Source: Arenimonas sp.
GTDB taxonomy: Bacteria > Pseudomonadota > Gammaproteobacteria > Xanthomonadales > Xanthomonadaceae
DNA length: 64,000 nucleotides
Assembly: GCF_022842045.1 (NCBI RefSeq)
Contig: NZ_JALHQI010000005.1
Coordinates: 1-64,000, forward strand
Reading direction: 5' to 3'
Shown here: in pieces, positions 14,220-27,036 of the stretch
How the letters are laid out: each line of letters opens with the position of its first letter
Position numbering within the stretch: the first letter of the stretch is position 1
Program-made: the position numbers and the translations under genes
Notes under the pieces: generated by a model
Database searches by the model: none
Seen by the model: the letters and a program-made list of their open reading frames with translations, nothing else
What the model was told of the DNA's origin: nothing

Positions 14220-15172
14220 ATGAGCAGGCTGTTCCGGGACGTCGAGGGCGAATCACTTTGCCCGCAGGGCAGCGTGGTTTGCATCGGCGCCTTCGACGGC
14301 CTCCACCTGGGGCATCGGGCGCTGGTCGGCCACGTGCGCACCCGTGCGCGCGCCGCCGGGCTGGCGGCCGTGGCGCTGAGCTTCGAGCCGCTGCCGCGCG
14401 AAGTCTTCGGGCGCGACCAGGCGCCGCCGCGGCTGTCACTGCCGCGCGCCAAGTTCGAGGGCCTGCGCGACCTCGGCATGGACGTGGTGGGGCTGCTGCG
14501 CTTCAACGCGGCGATGGCGGCGATGGCGCCCGAGGATTTCGTGCACCGCGTCCTGGTGGAACGGTTGTCCGCGCGGGAAGTCTGGGTCGGGCCCGAATTC
14601 CGCTTCGGCCACCGCCGCACCGGCGACTTGGCGCTGCTGAAGGTCCTGGGCGCGACCCACGGTTTCACCGCCGACTCGATCGCCCCGGTGGTCGCGGGAG
14701 GCGAACGCGTCTCCAGCACCGCGCTGCGCCAGCAGTTGGCCTCGGGCGACCTCGAGGGCGCCGCGCGCGAGCTGGGCCGGCGTTATGCGATCAGCGGAAA
14801 AGTGGTGCGCGGCAAGCAGTTGGGCCGCACGCTGGGCTATCCCACGGCCAATATCCGCTTCGCCGGCAAGCGCCCTGCGCTGTCGGGCATTTACGCCACG
14901 TGGGTGCACGGTATCGGCCCCGCGCCGATGGCCAGCGTCTCGAGCCTGGGCACGCGGCCGACGGTGCAGGGCGTGGAGCCGCTGCTCGAGGCGCATGTGT
15001 TCGACTTCGAGGGCGACCTGTACGGGCGCCGGCTTGAGGTGGAGTTCGTCGCCAAGCTGCGCGACGAGGAAAAATTCAACGACTTGCCCGCCCTGGTCCG
15101 GCAGATGGATCGGGACTCGGCGCAAGCCCGGCGCGTTTTGCGCCACGACATGCAGGAAAGCGGAGCGTTGGC

Positions 15173-15176
<4 letters not shown>
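14220..15176 (+). CDS. ribF: Bifunctional riboflavin kinase/FAD synthetase
   Basis: [16 protein letters not shown] and [11 protein letters not shown] motifs. Confidence 0.96.
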
Positions 15177-18012
<2,836 letters not shown>

Positions 18013-18013
<1 letters not shown>

Positions 18014-18522
18014 TGGACCGCCCGCGCCCGAACGCGCTGGCCTGGCTCGGCCTGTCGGCCGTGCTCCTGGCGCTGGACCAGGTCACCAAGTGGATCGCGG
18101 TGACGCGGCTCGAATACCTCAGGCCGGTGCCGTTCATCGACGGCTTCTGGAACTGGACGCTGGTGCACAACTACGGTGCCGCCTTCAGTTTCCTGTCCGA
18201 GGCTGGCGGCTGGCAGCGCTGGTTCTTCACCGCGCTGGCGCTCGTGATCAGCGGCGTGCTGGTGGCGTGGCTCGCGCGCACCCCGCGCGGTGACTGGCGC
18301 ACGGCGCTGCCGTTCGCGCTGGTGATCGCCGGCGCCATCGGCAACGTCATCGACCGCGTCCGCTACGGCTACGTGGTGGATTTCATCGACTGGTACCTGG
18401 GATTCACCGACCTGCCGCATTGGCCGGCCTTCAACGTGGCCGATGCCTGCATCGTCGGCGGCGCGATCGGCCTGGTGCTGTTCAGCTTCAACACGCCCCC
18501 GACGGCCCAGGGCAAGGGATAA
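18013..18522 (+). CDS. lspA: Lipoprotein signal peptidase
   Basis: [48 protein letters not shown]. Confidence 0.97.
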
Positions 18523-18529
18523 TCCCGGA

Positions 18530-19480
18530 ATGGACATCCTGCTGGCCAATCCCCGCGGTTTCTGCGCCGGCGTCGACCGCGCCATCGAGATCGTGAAGCG
18601 CGCCATCGATTCGCTGGGCGCGCCGATTTACGTGCGCCACGAGGTGGTGCACAACCGCTTCGTGGTCGAGGACCTGCGCCAGCGCGGCGCCGTGTTCGTC
18701 GAGGAGCTGGACGAAGTGCCCGCGGGCGCCACCGTCATCTTCAGCGCCCACGGCGTCTCGCAGGCCGTGCGCGCCGAGGCCGAGCGCCGCGGGCTGAAGG
18801 TGTTCGACGCCACCTGCCCGCTGGTCACCAAGGTGCACATCGAGGTGGCGCGCCATTGCCGCGCCGGCCGCGACGTGGTGCTGATCGGCCACGCCGGCCA
18901 CCCGGAGGTGGAGGGCACGATGGGCCAGTGGCGCCGCGAGCACGGCGACAACCACATCCACCTGGTCGAGGACGTGGCCGGCGTCGCCACCTTGGCCCCC
19001 ACGCAGCCCGGCAACCTGGCCTACACCACCCAGACCACGCTGAGCGTGGACGACACCAAGGAAATCATCGCCGCCCTGCAGGCCCGCTTCCCGGCCATCC
19101 AGGGACCGAAGCACGACGACATCTGCTACGCCACCCAGAACCGCCAGGACGCCGTGCGCCTGCTGGCCGGCCGCTGCGAAGTGGTGCTGGTGGTGGGCTC
19201 GGTGAACTCCTCGAACTCCAACCGCCTGCGCGAGCTGGCCGAGAAGCAGGGCGCCCGCGCCTACCTGATCGACGGCGCCGAAGGCATCGAACCCGCGTGG
19301 GTCGAGGGCGTGGCCCGGGTCGGCGTGACCGCCGGCGCCTCGGCCCCCGAGGTGCTGGTTCAGGGCGTCGTGGCCCGCCTCCAGGGACTCGGCGCCGGCC
19401 AGGTCGAGCACGTCGAGGGTGAGCCGGAGAACGTGGTCTTCGCCCTGCCAAAGGAACTGCGCATCAGCCTGGTGAACTGA
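18530..19480 (+). CDS. ispH: 4-hydroxy-3-methylbut-2-enyl diphosphate reductase
   Basis: [22 protein letters not shown]... conserved Cys, [12 protein letters not shown]. Confidence 0.97.
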   Translation: MDILLANPRGFCAGVDRAIEIVKRAIDSLGAPIYVRHEVVHNRFVVEDLRQRGAVFVEELDEVPAGATVIFSAHGVSQAVRAEAERRGLKVFDATCPLVTKVHIEVARHCRAGRDVVLIGHAGHPEVEGTMGQWRREHGDNHIHLVEDVAGVATLAPTQPGNLAYTTQTTLSVDDTKEIIAALQARFPAIQGPKHDDICYATQNRQDAVRLLAGRCEVVLVVGSVNSSNSNRLRELAEKQGARAYLIDGAEGIEPAWVEGVARVGVTAGASAPEVLVQGVVARLQGLGAGQVEHVEGEPENVVFALPKELRISLVN

Positions 19481-19521
19481 GCGGCCCGCCGGCACCCGCG
19501 GCCAGGGCAAACGCGCGCAAG

Positions 19522-19556
19522 AAAACGGGCCCGGAAATCCGGGCCCGTTTCTTTTC
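19522..19556. terminator. Rho-independent terminator between ispH and DUF2383 gene
   Basis: AAAACGGGCCCGG-AAAT-CCGGGCCCGTTTCTTTT. Confidence 0.85.
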
Positions 19557-19606
19557 CTGCGTGTGGACGCCAGCGGGCCGCGTTGGGCCGTCGCGGCGGG
19601 AATGCC

Positions 19607-20083
19607 CTAGTGCCGGGCTTCCATCGCCCACTTGCGATCGCGCATGGCGTCGTGGTGCTGCTGCACCTTGGGCAGGTAGCTGAGCAGCGATTCCTTGACC
19701 GCCTTGGGCGCGTCGTCGCGCTGGATGGCGTCGTGGAAGGCGCTCATCAGTCGGTCCTCGCTCTTCTCGAGTTCCTTGACGTAGGCGTAGTCACCGTTGT
19801 CGCGCGCCATCTCGGCGCGGAGGGTGGAGTAGACCTGGTGGAGCTTGCCGCGCAGGCTGCCGTCGGCAGCGGGCTCGGCGGCCTCGGCCCTCACTTCCCG
19901 GGACATGCTGCCCACGAGGCCCTGCTTGGATTCGGCCATCTGGTCGAACAGGGTACGGAGCCCGGGGTTGTGCACCGCCTTGGCGGCATCGGCGTAGAAC
20001 CTGGCGCTGTCGCGCGTCGCCTGGATGAGCTCGTTCAGGGTTTCGACTTTCTCCTTGCGGAGTTCGGCGTTGTTGGTCGTCAT
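19607..20083 (-). CDS. PA2169-like four-helix-bundle protein (DUF2383)
   Basis: 158 aa helical; ETLNELIQATRDSARFYADAAKAVHNPGLRTLFDQMAESKQGLV...EDRLMSAFHDAI. Confidence 0.75.
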   Translation of the reverse strand: MTTNNAELRKEKVETLNELIQATRDSARFYADAAKAVHNPGLRTLFDQMAESKQGLVGSMSREVRAEAAEPAADGSLRGKLHQVYSTLRAEMARDNGDYAYVKELEKSEDRLMSAFHDAIQRDDAPKAVKESLLSYLPKVQQHHDAMRDRKWAMEARH

Positions 20084-20318
20084 TGGATTTCTCCTTTGAA
20101 GCGGCCGGTGATCACGCTGCAAGGTGATCTCTTGTTGCGGCGAGTGCTCTTGCTTGCAGCGGTTACGACCCTAGCGGGGGGCGCCTGAATCTCGCGTTAT
20201 GTCGCCCCGGGGGCCGGTGCCATGCGGCCCCTGGCCGGCCAGCGGCGCCGGCGCGCCCCGCCCGGGCAGGCAGGCAAATTGACCGTCCCGGCCCCGCAGA
20301 CTAGAATCCGCGGCTTAC

Positions 20319-20394
20319 GCCGGAATAGCTCAGTTGGTAGAGCGGCGCATTCGTAATGCGTAGGTCGCAGGTTCGATTCCTGTTTCCGGCACCA
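20319..20394 (+). tRNA. tRNA-Thr(CGT)
   Basis: Cloverleaf GCCGGAA...TTCCGGC-A-CCA; anticodon loop TTCGTAA. Confidence 0.95.
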
Positions 20395-20426
20395 GAAAAG
20401 CCCGCCCCGACGCGGGCTTTTTTCTT
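20395..20426 (+). terminator. Terminator after tRNA-Thr
   Basis: AAAGCCCGC-CCCGAC-GCGGGCTTTTTTC. Confidence 0.85.
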
Positions 20427-20487
20427 TCTCATGCCTTGCGACCGGCGCCGGTTACATTAGCGCTCCGTTCCCGCGAGCCCGATCCCG

Positions 20488-21885
20488 ATGGCCAAAGCCA
20501 AGACCGCCTACGTCTGCACCGATTGCGGGGCGTCCTCCAGCAAATGGCAGGGCCAGTGCGGGGAGTGCGGCGCCTGGAACACCCTGACCGAGTTCGTGGT
20601 CGAGCCGGCCGCGGCCGGGAAGGGCGGGGGTGCGGCGCCTTCGCACCAGGTGGGTTGGGCCGGGCGGCCGGCGTCGGCCGGCGTGGTGGCGCTCAAGGAC
20701 GTCAGCCAGGACGCCGAGGTCCGCGTCTCCACCACCATCGGCGAGCTCGACCGCGTGCTGGGTGGCGGCCTGGTGGAAGGTTCGGTCGTGCTGGTCGGCG
20801 GCGACCCGGGCATCGGCAAGTCCACGCTGCTGCTGCAGGCGCTGGCGCTGATGTCGGCCCACCTGCCCGCGATCTACGTCACCGGCGAGGAGAGCCTGGC
20901 GCAAGTCGCAGGCCGTGCCCAGCGCCTGGGCCTGCCGCTGGAGAACCTGCATGCGCTGGCCGAGACCTGCGTCGAGAAGATCCTCGGCCAGGCCGCGTCG
21001 GCCAGGCCGGCGCCGCGGCTGCTGGTCGCCGACTCCATCCAGACCCTGTGGAGCGAGCTGCTCTCCGCGGCGCCCGGCTCCGTGAGCCAGGTACGCGAGA
21101 GCGCCGCCAAGCTGGTGCGCTTCGCCAAGGAAACCGGCACCAGCGTGTTCCTGGTCGGCCATGTCACCAAGGAAGGCGGCATCGCCGGCCCGCGCGTGCT
21201 CGAGCACATGGTCGATGCCGTGCTGTATTTCGAGGGCGAGTCGGGCAGCCGCTTCCGCGTGCTGCGCGCGTTCAAGAACCGCTTCGGCGCGGTGAACGAG
21301 CTGGGCGTGTTCGCAATGGGCGACAAGGGCCTGCGCGAAGTGCCGAATCCGTCGGCGATCTTCCTCTCCGGCTCCAGCACGGCCCAGCCGGGCAGTGCGG
21401 TGATGGTGACGCGCGAAGGCACGCGCCCGCTGCTGGTCGAGGTGCAGGCGCTGGTCGACAGCTCGCCGCTGTCGAATCCGCGGCGCGTGGCGCTGGGCCT
21501 GGAGCAGAACCGCCTGGCCATGCTGCTGGCGGTGCTGCACCGCCACGGCGGCGTGGTCACCGGTGACCAGGACGTTTTCGTCAACGTGGTCGGCGGCATC
21601 CGCGTGCAGGAAACGGCCGCCGACCTGCCGGTGTTGCTGGCGGTGCTGAGCTCGCTGCGCGACCGGCCGCTGGCGGAAAAGACCGTCGTGTTCGGCGAAG
21701 TGGGCCTCAGCGGCGAGATCCGTCCGGTGCCCAACGGCGAGGAGCGCCTGAAGGAAGCCGCCACGCACGGGTTCAGGCGCGCGATCGTGCCCAAGGCCAA
21801 CGCGCCGAAGAAGGGCGCGTTCAAGGACATGGAAGTGATCGCCGTGGAGCGTCTGTCGGAGGCGCTGGATGCCGCGGCGGACTAG
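20488..21885 (+). CDS. radA: DNA repair protein RadA
   Basis: N-terminal CXXC zinc finger YVCTDCGASSSKWQGQCGECGAWNT, Walker A GGDPGIGKSTL, KNRFG motif, Lon-like C-terminus. Confidence 0.97.
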   Translation: MAKAKTAYVCTDCGASSSKWQGQCGECGAWNTLTEFVVEPAAAGKGGGAAPSHQVGWAGRPASAGVVALKDVSQDAEVRVSTTIGELDRVLGGGLVEGSVVLVGGDPGIGKSTLLLQALALMSAHLPAIYVTGEESLAQVAGRAQRLGLPLENLHALAETCVEKILGQAASARPAPRLLVADSIQTLWSELLSAAPGSVSQVRESAAKLVRFAKETGTSVFLVGHVTKEGGIAGPRVLEHMVDAVLYFEGESGSRFRVLRAFKNRFGAVNELGVFAMGDKGLREVPNPSAIFLSGSSTAQPGSAVMVTREGTRPLLVEVQALVDSSPLSNPRRVALGLEQNRLAMLLAVLHRHGGVVTGDQDVFVNVVGGIRVQETAADLPVLLAVLSSLRDRPLAEKTVVFGEVGLSGEIRPVPNGEERLKEAATHGFRRAIVPKANAPKKGAFKDMEVIAVERLSEALDAAAD

Positions 21886-22001
21886 GCGCTTGGCGCTGGG
21901 AACTGGTGAATAGGAACTAGGAACTAGGAACTAGGAACTAGGAACTAGGAACTAGGAACTAGGAAATAGGAAATAGGAAATAGGAAATAGGAAATAGTAA
22001 A
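21883..22001 (+). repeat. Heptanucleotide tandem array: TAGGCGC TTGGCGC TGGGAAC TGGTGAA (TAGGAAC)x7 (TAGGAAA)x5 TAGTAAA
   Basis: Read base by base; 17 consecutive units in strict 7-nt register starting at the radA stop codon TAG. Core 21911-21994 is 12 near-perfect units. Confidence 0.9.
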
Positions 22002-22032
22002 GGCGGTTGGTGTTGCACCGGTCGTCCAAGCC

Positions 22033-22095
22033 ATTACTAGTTCCTAGTTCCTCTTCACTATTTCCTCCCTACTAACTCCTCCCCACTAACTCCGC
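22033..22095 (-). repeat. Inverted, degenerate heptamer array: ATTACTA GTTCCTA GTTCCTC TTCACTA TTTCCTC CCTACTA ACTCCTC CCCACTA ACTCCGC
   Basis: Reverse complement of the left array; 22037-22052 CTAGTTCCTAGTTCCT is a 16-nt perfect inverted match to AGGAACTAGGAACTAG in the left arm. Arms separated by 31 nt. Confidence 0.85.
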
Positions 22096-22889
22096 CCCAG
22101 CACCAGCTCATACACGAACTTGCTGCCGAAGAACGCCAGCAACAGCAGCCCCATCGCCACCAGCGTCAGCTTCACTGCGCGCGGGCCACGCCAGCCCCAG
22201 CGCCAGCGGCCGAACAGCAGCACGCCGAGCACGGCCCACGACAGCATCGACAGCACGGTCTTGTGCCCCAGGTCCTGCGCGAACAGGTTTTCGACGAAGA
22301 CCACGCCGGTGAGCAGGGTCAGGCTTAGCAGGCCGAAACCAACGCCCAGGCAGCGGAACAGCAGGGTTTCCATCTGCGTCAGTGGCGGCAGCACCCGGAG
22401 CCAGCCGCCAAGATGGCGCTGGCGCAGGGCGCGGTCCTGGAACCACAGCATCAGCGCCAGCAGCGTCGCCACCGCCAGCGTGGCGTAGGCCAGCAGCGCC
22501 AGCAGGGCATGCAGCTGCAGCGGCCAGCCCAGGTCGCGCCGCGGCAGGCCCCCGCCGAAGCCGGCGTAGGCCAGCAGCACCGCCGCGGCCAGCGGAAACA
22601 CGATGATGCCGAGCGCCTCGATGCGCTGTGCCGGCCCCAGGCCCGTCGTCAGCGCAGCCATGCCCAGGCCCACCAGCGACAGCGCCGCGAAGAAGTGCAG
22701 GTCGGCGCCGCCCAGCAGCCGCCAGGCCGCGATGTGCAGGCCGGCGTGCACCAGCACCGCCGGTACCGCCAGCAGCAGCCAGCGGCGGGACGTCGGGTTG
22801 GGCCCCTGCGCGTGGCCCGCCAGTTGGTGGCTGGCGAGCAGGTACAGGACGGACGCGACGATGGCGAAGGCGAAGGCGAGGGCGGTCAT
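22086..22889 (-). CDS. Cytochrome c assembly (CcsA/YpjD-like) inner membrane protein
   Basis: 267 aa polytopic with WP..LHALLALLAYATL...; conserved placement upstream and divergent of ffh. Confidence 0.85.
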   Translation of the reverse strand: MTALAFAFAIVASVLYLLASHQLAGHAQGPNPTSRRWLLLAVPAVLVHAGLHIAAWRLLGGADLHFFAALSLVGLGMAALTTGLGPAQRIEALGIIVFPLAAAVLLAYAGFGGGLPRRDLGWPLQLHALLALLAYATLAVATLLALMLWFQDRALRQRHLGGWLRVLPPLTQMETLLFRCLGVGFGLLSLTLLTGVVFVENLFAQDLGHKTVLSMLSWAVLGVLLFGRWRWGWRGPRAVKLTLVAMGLLLLAFFGSKFVYELVLGRS

Positions 22890-22997
22890 GGGCCGAGTTT
22901 GGCACAGCCCGCGGAAGGTGAGAACCATTCTCGACTGGGAGGGCGGGCCGGGCGCCCGCGCTATACTTCGCGCCCCCAAGGCCAGACGCCGCAGCCC

Positions 22998-24371
22998 ATG
23001 TTCGAGTCGCTCACCCAACGCCTGTCCGGCACCCTCCAGCGCCTTCGCGGCCGCGGCCGGCTGACCGAGGAAAACATTCGCGAGGCGACTCGCGAGGTCC
23101 GCATCGCCCTGCTCGAGGCCGACGTGGCGCTGCCGGTGGTCTCGGCCCTGATCGAGCGCATCAAGGTGCGCGCGGTCGGTCAGGAAGTGCTGACCAGCCT
23201 GACCCCCGGCCAGGCCTTGATCAAGGTCGTGCGCGACGAGATGGCGACGGTGATGGGGTCGGCCGCCGCCGACCTGAACCTCAACGTGCCGGCGCCCGCG
23301 ATCATCCTGATGGCCGGCCTGCAGGGCGCGGGCAAGACCACCACGGTGGGCAAGCTCGCCAAGCACCTCAAGGAGCGCAAGAAGAAAAAGGTGATGGTGG
23401 TGTCGGCCGACGTCTACCGTCCGGCCGCGATCGAACAGCTGCGGACGCTGGCCCAGCAGGTGGACGTGCTGTTCTTCGCCTCCAGCGCCGACCAGAAGCC
23501 GGTGGACATCGTCCGCGCCGCCATCGACGACGCTCGCAAGAGCTTCGTGGACGTGCTGATCGTCGACACCGCCGGCCGCCTCGCCATCGACGCGGCGATG
23601 ATGGCCGAGATCCAGGCCCTGCACGCCGCCGTGAACCCGGTCGAGACCCTGTTCGTGGTCGACGCCATGACCGGCCAGGACGCCGCCAACACCGCCAAGG
23701 CCTTCAGCGAGGCGCTGCCGCTGACCGGCGTGGTGCTGACCAAAACCGACGGCGACGCCCGCGGCGGCGCCGCGCTCAGCGTGCGCTACATCACCGGCAA
23801 GCCGATCAAGTTCGTTGGCGTCGGCGAGAAGCCCGACGGGCTCGACGTGTTCCACCCGGACCGCGCCGCCAGCCGCATCCTCGACATGGGCGACGTGCTG
23901 TCGCTGGTGGAGCAGGTCGAGCAGCAGGTCGACAAGGACAAGGCGCAGAAGCTGGCCGAGAAGGTCGCCAAGGGCAAGAAGTTCGACCTCAACGACATGA
24001 AGGACCAGTTCGAGCAGATGCAGAACATGGGCGGCCTGTCCGGCCTCATGGACAAGCTGCCGGGCATGGGCCAGGTCCCCGACCACGTGAAGGCCCAGGT
24101 GACCGGCAAGGAAATCCCCCGGATGGTGGCCATCATCAACTCGATGACCAAGAAGGAGCGGCGCAACCCCGGCCTGCTCAATGGCTCGCGCAGGGCCCGT
24201 GTCGCCAAGGGCTCGGGCACCACCCCGGCCGACGTGAACAAGCTGCTCAAGCAGTTCCAGCAGATGGAAAAGATGATGTCCAAGCTGTCCCAGGGCGGCA
24301 TGAAGGGCATGCTGCGGGGCATGAAGGGGCTGATGGGCGGCGGCTTCCCGGGGCGGTTCCCGGGGCGCTGA
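22998..24371 (+). CDS. ffh: Signal recognition particle protein Ffh
   Basis: MFESLTQRLSGTLQRLRGRGRLTEENI, GLQGAGKTTTVGKLA, Met-rich C-terminus. Confidence 0.98.
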   Translation: MFESLTQRLSGTLQRLRGRGRLTEENIREATREVRIALLEADVALPVVSALIERIKVRAVGQEVLTSLTPGQALIKVVRDEMATVMGSAAADLNLNVPAPAIILMAGLQGAGKTTTVGKLAKHLKERKKKKVMVVSADVYRPAAIEQLRTLAQQVDVLFFASSADQKPVDIVRAAIDDARKSFVDVLIVDTAGRLAIDAAMMAEIQALHAAVNPVETLFVVDAMTGQDAANTAKAFSEALPLTGVVLTKTDGDARGGAALSVRYITGKPIKFVGVGEKPDGLDVFHPDRAASRILDMGDVLSLVEQVEQQVDKDKAQKLAEKVAKGKKFDLNDMKDQFEQMQNMGGLSGLMDKLPGMGQVPDHVKAQVTGKEIPRMVAIINSMTKKERRNPGLLNGSRRARVAKGSGTTPADVNKLLKQFQQMEKMMSKLSQGGMKGMLRGMKGLMGGGFPGRFPGR

Positions 24372-24497
24372 ATCGGCCGGCCAGACCCCGGTTCAGCCGC
24401 CGGGGTTTCCTTCGGGCGGCCAAGGGGTTAGAATTCGCGATTCCCCCGACCGGGTTGCGGCCGGGCTTCCTGTCCCAGAACTACAGAGCAAATCGAC

Positions 24498-24752
24498 ATG
24501 GTCAAGATCCGTCTGACCCGCGGTGGCGCCAAGAAGCGCCCCTTCTACCACATCATCGTCACCGACCAGCGCAACAAGCGCGATGGCCGTTCGATCGAGC
24601 GCCTGGGTTACTACAACCCGATCGCCACCCCGAACGAAAAGCGCGTCGAGCTCGACACCGAGCGCGTCAAGCACTGGATCTCCAACGGTGCGCAGCTGAC
24701 CGACAAGGTCCGCGTGCTGTTCAAGGAAGCTTCGGCCCAGGCTTCGGCCTGA
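24498..24752 (+). CDS. rpsP: 30S ribosomal protein S16
   Basis: [31 protein letters not shown]. Confidence 0.97.
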   Translation: MVKIRLTRGGAKKRPFYHIIVTDQRNKRDGRSIERLGYYNPIATPNEKRVELDTERVKHWISNGAQLTDKVRVLFKEASAQASA

Positions 24753-24786
24753 GGCACTGGCCTCGCCCCGCGCGAGGCCTGATGCC

Positions 24787-25293
24787 ATGAGCACCGATCG
24801 CCGCATCCTGCTGGGCAGGGTCGCCGGCGACTTCGGCGTCCGGGGCGAGCTCAAGCTGCTCTCCTGGACCGATCCCCGCGACGCCATCTTCAGGTACCAG
24901 CCCTGGATCCTCCGCGCCGGCAATGCCGAGCGCGAGGTCTCCGGCGTCCGCGGCCGCGACACCGGCAAGCTGGTCATCGCCAGCTTCCCGGGCGTGGAGA
25001 ACCGCGAGCAGGCCGAGGCGCTCAAGGGCGCCGAGATCTGGGTCCTGCGCAGCCAGCTGCCGGCGCCCAAGCCCGGCGAATACTACTGGGTGGATCTGGA
25101 GGGGCTGGCGGTCCGCAACCTCGAGGGCGTGGACTTCGGCAGGGTGTCGCACCTGTTCGATACCGGTGCCAACCCGGTGCTGGTCGCGGTCGGCGAGCGC
25201 GAGCGCCTGATTCCCTTCGTCATCGACCAGTACGTGAAGTCCGTGGACTTCGACGCCGGCCTGGTCGTGGTCGATTGGGACGCGGATTTCTGA
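24787..25293 (+). CDS. rimM: Ribosome maturation factor RimM
   Basis: [16 protein letters not shown]..., [13 protein letters not shown]; operon position rpsP-rimM-trmD-rplS. Confidence 0.95.
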   Translation: MSTDRRILLGRVAGDFGVRGELKLLSWTDPRDAIFRYQPWILRAGNAEREVSGVRGRDTGKLVIASFPGVENREQAEALKGAEIWVLRSQLPAPKPGEYYWVDLEGLAVRNLEGVDFGRVSHLFDTGANPVLVAVGERERLIPFVIDQYVKSVDFDAGLVVVDWDADF

Positions 25294-25307
25294 CGCCGGG
25301 ACGCGCC

Positions 25308-26066
25308 GTGCGCATCGACGTCGTCACGCTGTTCCCCGACTTCATCCGCGAATCCGCCGCGCTGGGCGTGGTCGGGCGCGCGCAGGAGCGTGGCCTGCTG
25401 TCCGTGCACGGCTGGAACCCGCGCGACTACGCCACCGACAACTATCGGCGCGTGGACCAGCGCCCTTTCGGCGGCGGCCCCGGCATGCTGATGCTGGCCG
25501 AACCGCTGGGCACCTGCCTGGCCGCGGCCCGCGCCGCCGATCCGGCCCCGGCGAAAGTCATTTACCTCAGCCCGCAGGGCGAGCGCCTGACCCAGGCCAA
25601 GGTGCGCCAGCTGGCCGCCGAGCCGCGCCTGGTCCTGCTTTGCGGCCGCTACGAAGGCCTGGACGAGCGCTTCATCGCCCGCGAGGTGGATGAAGAGCTG
25701 TCGATCGGCGATTACGTGCTGTCCGGCGGCGAACTGGCCGCGGCGGTGCTGGTGGACGCCGTTGGCCGGCTGCAGGAGGGCGCCCTGAACCACGCCGACT
25801 CCGCCACCCAGGACAGCTTCGAGGACGGCCTGCTGGACTGCCCGCACTACACCCGGTCCGAAGCCACGGGCACCGAGGGCGTCCCGGCGGTGCTGCTGTC
25901 TGGCGACCACGCTGCCATCGCCCGCTGGCGCCGCCAGCAAAGCCTGGGCCGGACCTGGCTGCGGCGCCCGGACCTGCTGGCCCGGGCCCGCCTGGACAAG
26001 GCCGACCGGGCCCTGCTGGCCGAGTTCATCGCCGGCTGGCGGGCGGAAAACCCCGCGGGCGGCTAA
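25308..26066 (+). CDS. trmD: tRNA (guanine-N1)-methyltransferase
   Basis: [54 protein letters not shown] start. Confidence 0.97.
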   Translation: MRIDVVTLFPDFIRESAALGVVGRAQERGLLSVHGWNPRDYATDNYRRVDQRPFGGGPGMLMLAEPLGTCLAAARAADPAPAKVIYLSPQGERLTQAKVRQLAAEPRLVLLCGRYEGLDERFIAREVDEELSIGDYVLSGGELAAAVLVDAVGRLQEGALNHADSATQDSFEDGLLDCPHYTRSEATGTEGVPAVLLSGDHAAIARWRRQQSLGRTWLRRPDLLARARLDKADRALLAEFIAGWRAENPAGG

Positions 26067-26181
26067 CCCCTTCCCCTTCAAGGGCTTGGCGGGCTATACT
26101 TGCGCGCTAATTTTTCCAAAGCCAAGCACGGTTACCGGGCCTCTGGCGCGCACATCCAATAAATATCAGAGGCGTGTAACC

Positions 26182-26538
26182 ATGAATTTCCTGCAGCAGT
26201 TCGAGCAAGAGCAGTCGCAGCGCAAGCTGCCCGCGTTTGGTCCCGGCGACACCGTCGTGGTCAACGTCAAGGTCAAGGAAGGCAACCGCGAGCGCGTCCA
26301 GGCCTATGAAGGCGTGGTCATCGCCATCAAGAACGCCGGCCTCAACTCCGCCTTCACCGTGCGCAAGATCTCGCACGGCTTCGGCGTCGAGCGCGTGTTC
26401 CAGACCCACAGCCCGATCATCGACTCGCTGACGGTGAAGCGCCGCGGCAAGGTCCGCGCCGGCAAGCTGTACTACCTGCGTGGCCTGGAAGGCAAGAAGG
26501 CGCGCATCAAGGAAGACCTGGGCTACCAGGGCGAGTAA
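26182..26538 (+). CDS. rplS: 50S ribosomal protein L19
   Basis: [30 protein letters not shown]... Confidence 0.97.
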   Translation: MNFLQQFEQEQSQRKLPAFGPGDTVVVNVKVKEGNRERVQAYEGVVIAIKNAGLNSAFTVRKISHGFGVERVFQTHSPIIDSLTVKRRGKVRAGKLYYLRGLEGKKARIKEDLGYQGE

Positions 26539-26559
26539 TCGCCACCTGGCTGCACCCCG

Positions 26560-26590
26560 AACGGCCGCCGAAAGGCGGCCGTTTGCGTTG
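26560..26590 (+). terminator. Terminator after rplS
   Basis: ACGGCCGCC-GAAA-GGCGGCCGTTTGCG. Confidence 0.65.
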
Positions 26591-26624
26591 GTGCGGCACG
26601 GCCGCGAGGCGCTAGGATCAGGGC

Positions 26625-27029
26625 ATGGAAAAACCGGAAACGCTGGCTGCGGTGCGGCTCGACATCTGGCTGTGGGCCGCGCGCTTCTACAAGACGCGCG
26701 CGCTGGCCAAGCAGGCGATCGAGGGCGGCAAGGTCGAAGTGCAGGGGCAGGGTGCGAAGGCCTCGCGCCTGGTCAAGGGCGGCGAACAGCTGAAGCTGCG
26801 CCGCGGCGAGGACCTGTTCGAGATCCAGGTGCTGGGGCTCAGCGAACGGCGTGGCCCGGCGCCGGTGGCGCAAGCGCTGTACGCCGAATCCGAGGCGTCG
26901 CGCGAGGCGCGCCTGCGCCTGGCGGACGAGCGGCGCGCCGCGAACGCCGGCTATCGCGCACCGGCCGGGAAACCCGACAAGCGCGCGCGCCGGCTGATCC
27001 AGGCGCTGGGCGACCTCGACGCGCTGTAA
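26625..27029 (+). CDS. S4-domain RNA-binding protein (Hsp15-like)
   Basis: VRLDIWLWAARFYKTRALAKQAIEGGKVEV. Confidence 0.88.
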   Translation: MEKPETLAAVRLDIWLWAARFYKTRALAKQAIEGGKVEVQGQGAKASRLVKGGEQLKLRRGEDLFEIQVLGLSERRGPAPVAQALYAESEASREARLRLADERRAANAGYRAPAGKPDKRARRLIQALGDLDAL

Positions 27030-27036
27030 GTCGCGC

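Noticed and set aside
21897-22095. CRISPR-like array
   Set aside because: Period is 7 nt with no unique spacers and no cas genes; a short tandem repeat, not CRISPR.
22086-24086. 666-aa minus-strand ORF
   Set aside because: True gene begins at 22889 (MTALAFAFAIVASVLYLLASHQ); the rest is antisense of ffh.
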